Assembly (NCBI GenBank): GCA_964374095.1
Contig: CAYJXJ010000208.1
Location: forward strand, 1 to 7,384
Reading direction: 5' to 3'
Length of the DNA stretch: 7,384 nt
Origin: CAYJXJ01 sp964374095
Lineage (GTDB): Bacteria; Elusimicrobiota; Elusimicrobia; UBA1565; UBA9628
In this document: piece after piece, positions 4,632 through 7,384 of the stretch
How positions within the stretch are numbered: position 1 is the first letter of the stretch
Layout: each line of letters begins with the position of its first letter
Position numbers and translations under genes: made by a program
Notes under the pieces: model-generated
Seen by the model: the letters and a program-made list of their open reading frames with translations, nothing else
Database searches by the model: none
What the model was told of the DNA's origin: nothing

Positions 4632-6585
4632 CCGATGGGTCGTACCTGCAGCGGCGGCTGGGCTCGTGTCTTGTGTCGGGATGCTCGCGTGGGGGGCGGC
4701 GCACCCGCTTGACCCGCTGTCGGCCGCGGAGATCGGGTCCGCGGTGCGCCTGGCCAAGGCCGCCCCGGGATTCCCGGAGGGGGCTTTGTTTCCCCTGGTG
4801 GCCCTGCACGAGCCGCAGAAGGCCGCGGTCGCCGCCGGGGCGGCGCCTCCCCGCATCGCTTTCGTGGTGGCCCTGGGCAAGGATGGTAAAACCTTTGAAG
4901 CCCTCGCGGACCTGACCGCGGGGCGGCTCATCCACTCGGGGCCGGGCGCCGGGGGCCAGCCCCCGGTGCTGGCCGAGGAGTTCAAGCGCGTGCCCGAGAT
5001 CGTGCGCGCCGACCCGAGATGGCGCCGGGCCATGGAGCGGCGCGGTTATGAGAATTTCGATGCGATCCTCATCGACCCCTGGGCGTCCGGCCCCCTGCGC
5101 CATCCCGGGATCAAACCGGGCCAGCGGGTCTTGCGGGCCCTGTCCTATGTCAAGGGGACTTCCTCCAATATTTACGCGCGTCCCATCGAAGGGGTGGCCG
5201 CCCTCGTGAACATGAGCGAGGGACGGGTCGTGGATTTCACGGACGGCGGCATCATCCCGGTATCCCGCGAGGACGGGGCGATCGATGCGGCCGCCACCGG
5301 GCCGCGACGAACGGTCAAGCCCCTGCGCATCCACCAGCCCGAGGGCGTGGGCTTTGAGGTGAAGGGCCAAGAGATCCGCTGGCAGAACTGGTCCTTTCGA
5401 GTCAGCCTGCATCCGCGGGAAGGGCCGATCCTTCATCAAGTCACCTATTGGGACAAAGGCCAACCGCGCTCCGTGCTGTACCGGGCCTCGCTCTCGGAGA
5501 TGGCGGTGCCCTACGGCGATCCGGACGCGGGCTGGCAGTGGCGCAGCGCCTTCGACGTGGGAGAGTACGGAATCGGCCGGCTTTCGAGTCCCCAAGATGT
5601 GGGCCGTGACGCGCCCGAGAACGCGGTCCTGCTCGACGCGGTGTTCGCGGATGATTTCGGCGTTCCTTATGTCTCCAGCCGGGCCCTGTCGGTCTACGAG
5701 CGCGACGGGGGCGTGCTGTGGAAGCACTTCGACTCCACCAGCGGCATCAACGAATCGCGCCGCGCGCGGGAGTTGGTGGTGGCCAATTTCGCGGCGGTGA
5801 GCAACTACGACTACGGGCTCAAGTGGATCTTCCGGCAGGACGGGTCGCTGGAATTCGAGGCCGACCTGACGGGGATCATGCTCGCCAAGGGCGTGCCCGC
5901 GCTTCCCATTGATGGAGGCGCAGGGACTCTGGGGCATGACGCCTCCGGTTCCGGCGAGTCGCACGCCCATGGGGTGGCCCCTAACGTGGTCGCCCCCCAC
6001 CATCAGCACTTCTTCTGCTTCCGGCTGGACCTGGACGTGGACGGACCCGCCAACCGCCTCATCGAGGTCGACGTCCGGAGTCTCGAGGCGGAGCGCAACC
6101 CGGCGGGCAACGGCATCGTCATGGAGGAGCGGGTTCTAAAAGACGAGCGCCAGGCGCGCCGTAGTCTGGACCTGTCGAAGCATCGGCGCTGGAAGATCGC
6201 CAGCGCCAAGAATCGAAATTCCTTGGGACAGGCCACGTCCTTCCTGTTGTCTCCCGGCGAGAACTCGCTGGCCTACGCCCTTCCGGGTTCGTCCATCAGG
6301 CGCCGCGCCGGGTTTCTAGACCATCACGTGTGGGGGACGCGGGAGCGGGGCTCGGAGCTCTATGCCTCGGGCTACTACCCCAACCAGAACGACGGAGGGG
6401 AGGGGCTCCCGCTCTGGTCGGGAACGGAGAGCCTAGACGGAGAAGATCTTGTGGTGTGGTACGTGCTCGGCGTGACCCACGTCCCGCGGCCCGAGGAATG
6501 GCCGGTGATGCCGACGACCAACGTCGGCTTCAAGCTCCTGCCCGCCGGTTTTTTCGCCCGCAACCCGGCCCTCGACGCCCCGTAA
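4618..6585 (+). CDS. Copper-containing primary amine oxidase (topaquinone enzyme), probably exported
   Basis: This 655-residue copper amine oxidase oxidises primary amines to aldehydes with release of ammonia and hydrogen peroxide. All key residues are present. The topaquinone precursor is Tyr397 in SNYDYG. The copper ligands are His462 and His464 in HHQHFFCFRLD and His621 in GVTHVPRPEEWPVMP. The catalytic base is Asp313 in AFDVGEYGIG, aligned with the DSGDYG segment of the E. coli enzyme. The gate position before it is Ala rather than Tyr. Residues about 30-240 correspond to the small N2/N3 domains, and the large beta-sandwich domain follows. The N-terminus (1-28) looks like a signal peptide, with Arg3 and Arg6, a hydrophobic stretch and AWGAA before HPLDP. 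LVSC at 16-19 also fits a lipobox. ATG 4618 is the first start after an in-frame stop at 4576, with only a weak AGG before it. The stop overlaps the rhomboid ATG (TAATG). Confidence 0.95.
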   Translation: MRAASRWVVPAAAAGLVSCVGMLAWGAAHPLDPLSAAEIGSAVRLAKAAPGFPEGALFPLVALHEPQKAAVAAGAAPPRIAFVVALGKDGKTFEALADLTAGRLIHSGPGAGGQPPVLAEEFKRVPEIVRADPRWRRAMERRGYENFDAILIDPWASGPLRHPGIKPGQRVLRALSYVKGTSSNIYARPIEGVAALVNMSEGRVVDFTDGGIIPVSREDGAIDAAATGPRRTVKPLRIHQPEGVGFEVKGQEIRWQNWSFRVSLHPREGPILHQVTYWDKGQPRSVLYRASLSEMAVPYGDPDAGWQWRSAFDVGEYGIGRLSSPQDVGRDAPENAVLLDAVFADDFGVPYVSSRALSVYERDGGVLWKHFDSTSGINESRRARELVVANFAAVSNYDYGLKWIFRQDGSLEFEADLTGIMLAKGVPALPIDGGAGTLGHDASGSGESHAHGVAPNVVAPHHQHFFCFRLDLDVDGPANRLIEVDVRSLEAERNPAGNGIVMEERVLKDERQARRSLDLSKHRRWKIASAKNRNSLGQATSFLLSPGENSLAYALPGSSIRRRAGFLDHHVWGTRERGSELYASGYYPNQNDGGEGLPLWSGTESLDGEDLVVWYVLGVTHVPRPEEWPVMPTTNVGFKLLPAGFFARNPALDAP

Positions 6586-7274
6586 TGCTGCCGCTCCGGG
6601 ACAACATCCCTTCTTCGCGATTGCCGTTGGTCAACGTCGCGCTTATCGTCGTCAACGTCCTGGCTTTTTTTTATGAGCTGTCCCTGGGTCCCAAGCTTGA
6701 GGCCGCTCTGTATTATTACGGCCTTGTCCCTCTGAAATATTCGGCCCCGGCGCGATTTCCGGGCCTCGAACTCGGCGACCTTGTCGCGCCGTTTCTGAGC
6801 TGCATGTTCCTGCACGGGGGCTGGATGCACCTTCTCTCCAACATGTGGACGCTCTGGATCTTCGGCGACAACGTCGAGGATCGCCTCGGCCACGCCAAGT
6901 ATCTCGCGTTTTATCTCCTCTGCGGCCTGGCGGCATCGGGGACGCAGTTGATCGCCAGCTGGGGATCCGGGGTGCCGACCATCGGCGCCTCCGGCGCCGT
7001 GGCGGGCGTCATGGGCGCCTACTTCCTGCTCTACCCGCATGCCCGCGTGCTGACCTTGGTCCCGGTCTTTGGTTTCCTGCGGGTGATCGAGATCCCGGCG
7101 ACCCTGTTTCTCGGCTTTTGGTTCCTCTCGCAATTTTTCTCGGGGGTGGCCTCGCTCTCCCACGCCGGCCGGGTCGGCGGCATCGCCTGGTGGGCGCACA
7201 TCGGTGGATTCGCGGCGGGCATGGGCCTGAAATACGGGATGTTGGGCCGTCGCCGGAGCGCGGGGCGGGCATGA
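6585..7274 (+). CDS. Rhomboid family intramembrane serine protease
   Basis: This 229-residue rhomboid has six predicted membrane segments (about 14-31, 79-95, 103-124, 132-152, 167-187, 198-219). The active-site serine is Ser136 in TIGASGAVAGVMGAY, and the partner histidine is His205 in AWWAHIGGFAAGMGLKYG. The oxyanion-side motif HxxxN is His82/Asn86 in HGGWMHLLSNMWTLWIFGDNVEDRLG, so the protease looks catalytically complete. Rhomboids cut transmembrane helices of substrate proteins within the membrane, and the substrate here is unknown. The N-terminus MLPLRDNIPSSRLPLVN is typical of the subgroup with a long first loop between helices 1 and 2. The ATG overlaps the amine oxidase stop (TAATG), so translation is probably coupled, and no Shine-Dalgarno sequence is seen. 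The frame is open further upstream, but only as an out-of-frame shadow of the amine oxidase. The stop overlaps the next ATG (ATGA). Confidence 0.94.
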   Translation: MLPLRDNIPSSRLPLVNVALIVVNVLAFFYELSLGPKLEAALYYYGLVPLKYSAPARFPGLELGDLVAPFLSCMFLHGGWMHLLSNMWTLWIFGDNVEDRLGHAKYLAFYLLCGLAASGTQLIASWGSGVPTIGASGAVAGVMGAYFLLYPHARVLTLVPVFGFLRVIEIPATLFLGFWFLSQFFSGVASLSHAGRVGGIAWWAHIGGFAAGMGLKYGMLGRRRSAGRA

Positions 7275-7384
7275 CGGCCGCCCCGCGGCAACTCGGCCTG
7301 CTCGACGTCTCCTGCATCGGGATCAACGCGATCGTGGGCTCGAGCATTTTCCTGTTCCCCGGGAGGCTCGCGGAATTGCTGGGA
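7271..7384 (+). CDS. Amino acid/amine permease of the APC superfamily (partial, N-terminus only)
   Basis: The gene runs off the right edge after 38 codons. The visible N-terminus has a short cytoplasmic lead, then LGLLDVSCIGINAIVG followed by SSIFLFPGRLAELLG. This is the first transmembrane helix of APC-superfamily transporters, whose unwound Gly-rich centre (here GINAIVGSSIF) binds the amino or amine group of the substrate. The full protein would have about 12 helices. The start overlaps the rhomboid stop (ATGA at 7271-7274) and has only a weak G-rich upstream sequence, so it is probably translated by coupling. Next to an amine oxidase it may import amines or amino acids, but substrate choice cannot be read from this fragment. 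Confidence 0.85.
   Translation, partial: MTAAPRQLGLLDVSCIGINAIVGSSIFLFPGRLAELLG

Noticed and set aside
4417..6009. Long open frame of 530 codons on the minus strand opposite the lipoprotein end and the amine oxidase
   Set aside because: Its product is low-complexity, rich in Arg, Gly, His and Pro with no recognisable motif, while the plus strand encodes a complete copper amine oxidase. It is a GC-bias shadow.
6330..6584. In-frame extension of the rhomboid upstream of 6585
   Set aside because: It lies out of frame inside the conserved C-terminus of the amine oxidase, and the true rhomboid N-terminus MLPLRDNIP begins at 6585.
1..7384. CRISPR array, insertion sequence, tRNA, rRNA or attachment sites
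   Set aside because: I saw no spaced direct repeats, transposase motifs, terminal inverted repeats or structured RNA signatures. The only tandem repeats are the coding RGG units at 50-112.

Overview
This is a strongly GC-rich, gene-dense bacterial window. Its coding frames are long with G/C-biased third positions, and there are almost no intergenic gaps. A lipobox-bearing OmpA-domain lipoprotein, with a coiled coil followed by a peptidoglycan-binding domain, points to a Gram-negative, diderm cell envelope. The phylum cannot be fixed from the sequence. High-GC lineages such as Elusimicrobiota, Myxococcota or Acidobacteriota are possible, but that is only a guess.

Layout from left to right. 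(1) Positions 1-148 hold the last 48 codons of a plus-strand gene ending in an arginine-glycine (RGG) tail, the sort of tail found on RNA helicases and RNA-binding proteins. (2) It converges on a minus-strand two-gene unit that is read from 2450 down to 168: a membrane histidine kinase, then an ADP-ribosylglycohydrolase whose ATG directly abuts the kinase stop codon. The convergent stop codons are 19 bases apart and lie within an imperfect hairpin. (3) A 42-base divergent intergenic region (2451-2492) separates the kinase from a plus-strand gene run. Both flanking genes lack a Shine-Dalgarno sequence and both have a -10-like hexamer exactly 7 bases before the start codon, which suggests two leaderless transcripts. 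(4) The plus-strand run is an AI-2E-family membrane transporter (2493-3587), an OmpA-domain lipoprotein (3584-4561), a copper/topaquinone amine oxidase (4618-6585), a rhomboid intramembrane serine protease (6585-7274), and the first 38 codons of an APC-superfamily amino acid/amine permease (7271 to the end). Adjacent genes overlap by ATGA or TAATG, so translation is probably coupled. A promoter and a strong ribosome binding site inside the end of the transporter gene could also start transcription at the lipoprotein.

The one gap in this chain of overlaps, between the lipoprotein and the amine oxidase, holds a 25-codon reading frame. It starts on the lipoprotein stop (GTGAGTAG), looks like the first residues of a CoA-binding (Rossmann-fold) protein, and stops just inside the amine oxidase gene. 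It is either a truncated gene remnant or a short coupling ORF, and it is the most unusual item here.

How the genes may work together: an exported amine oxidase would oxidise primary amines to aldehyde, ammonia and hydrogen peroxide, and the downstream APC permease could import amines or amino acids. This is inferred from gene order only. The kinase and glycohydrolase form a separate putative signalling unit. No mobile element, CRISPR array, tRNA or rRNA was recognised, and no wholly new system is evident.
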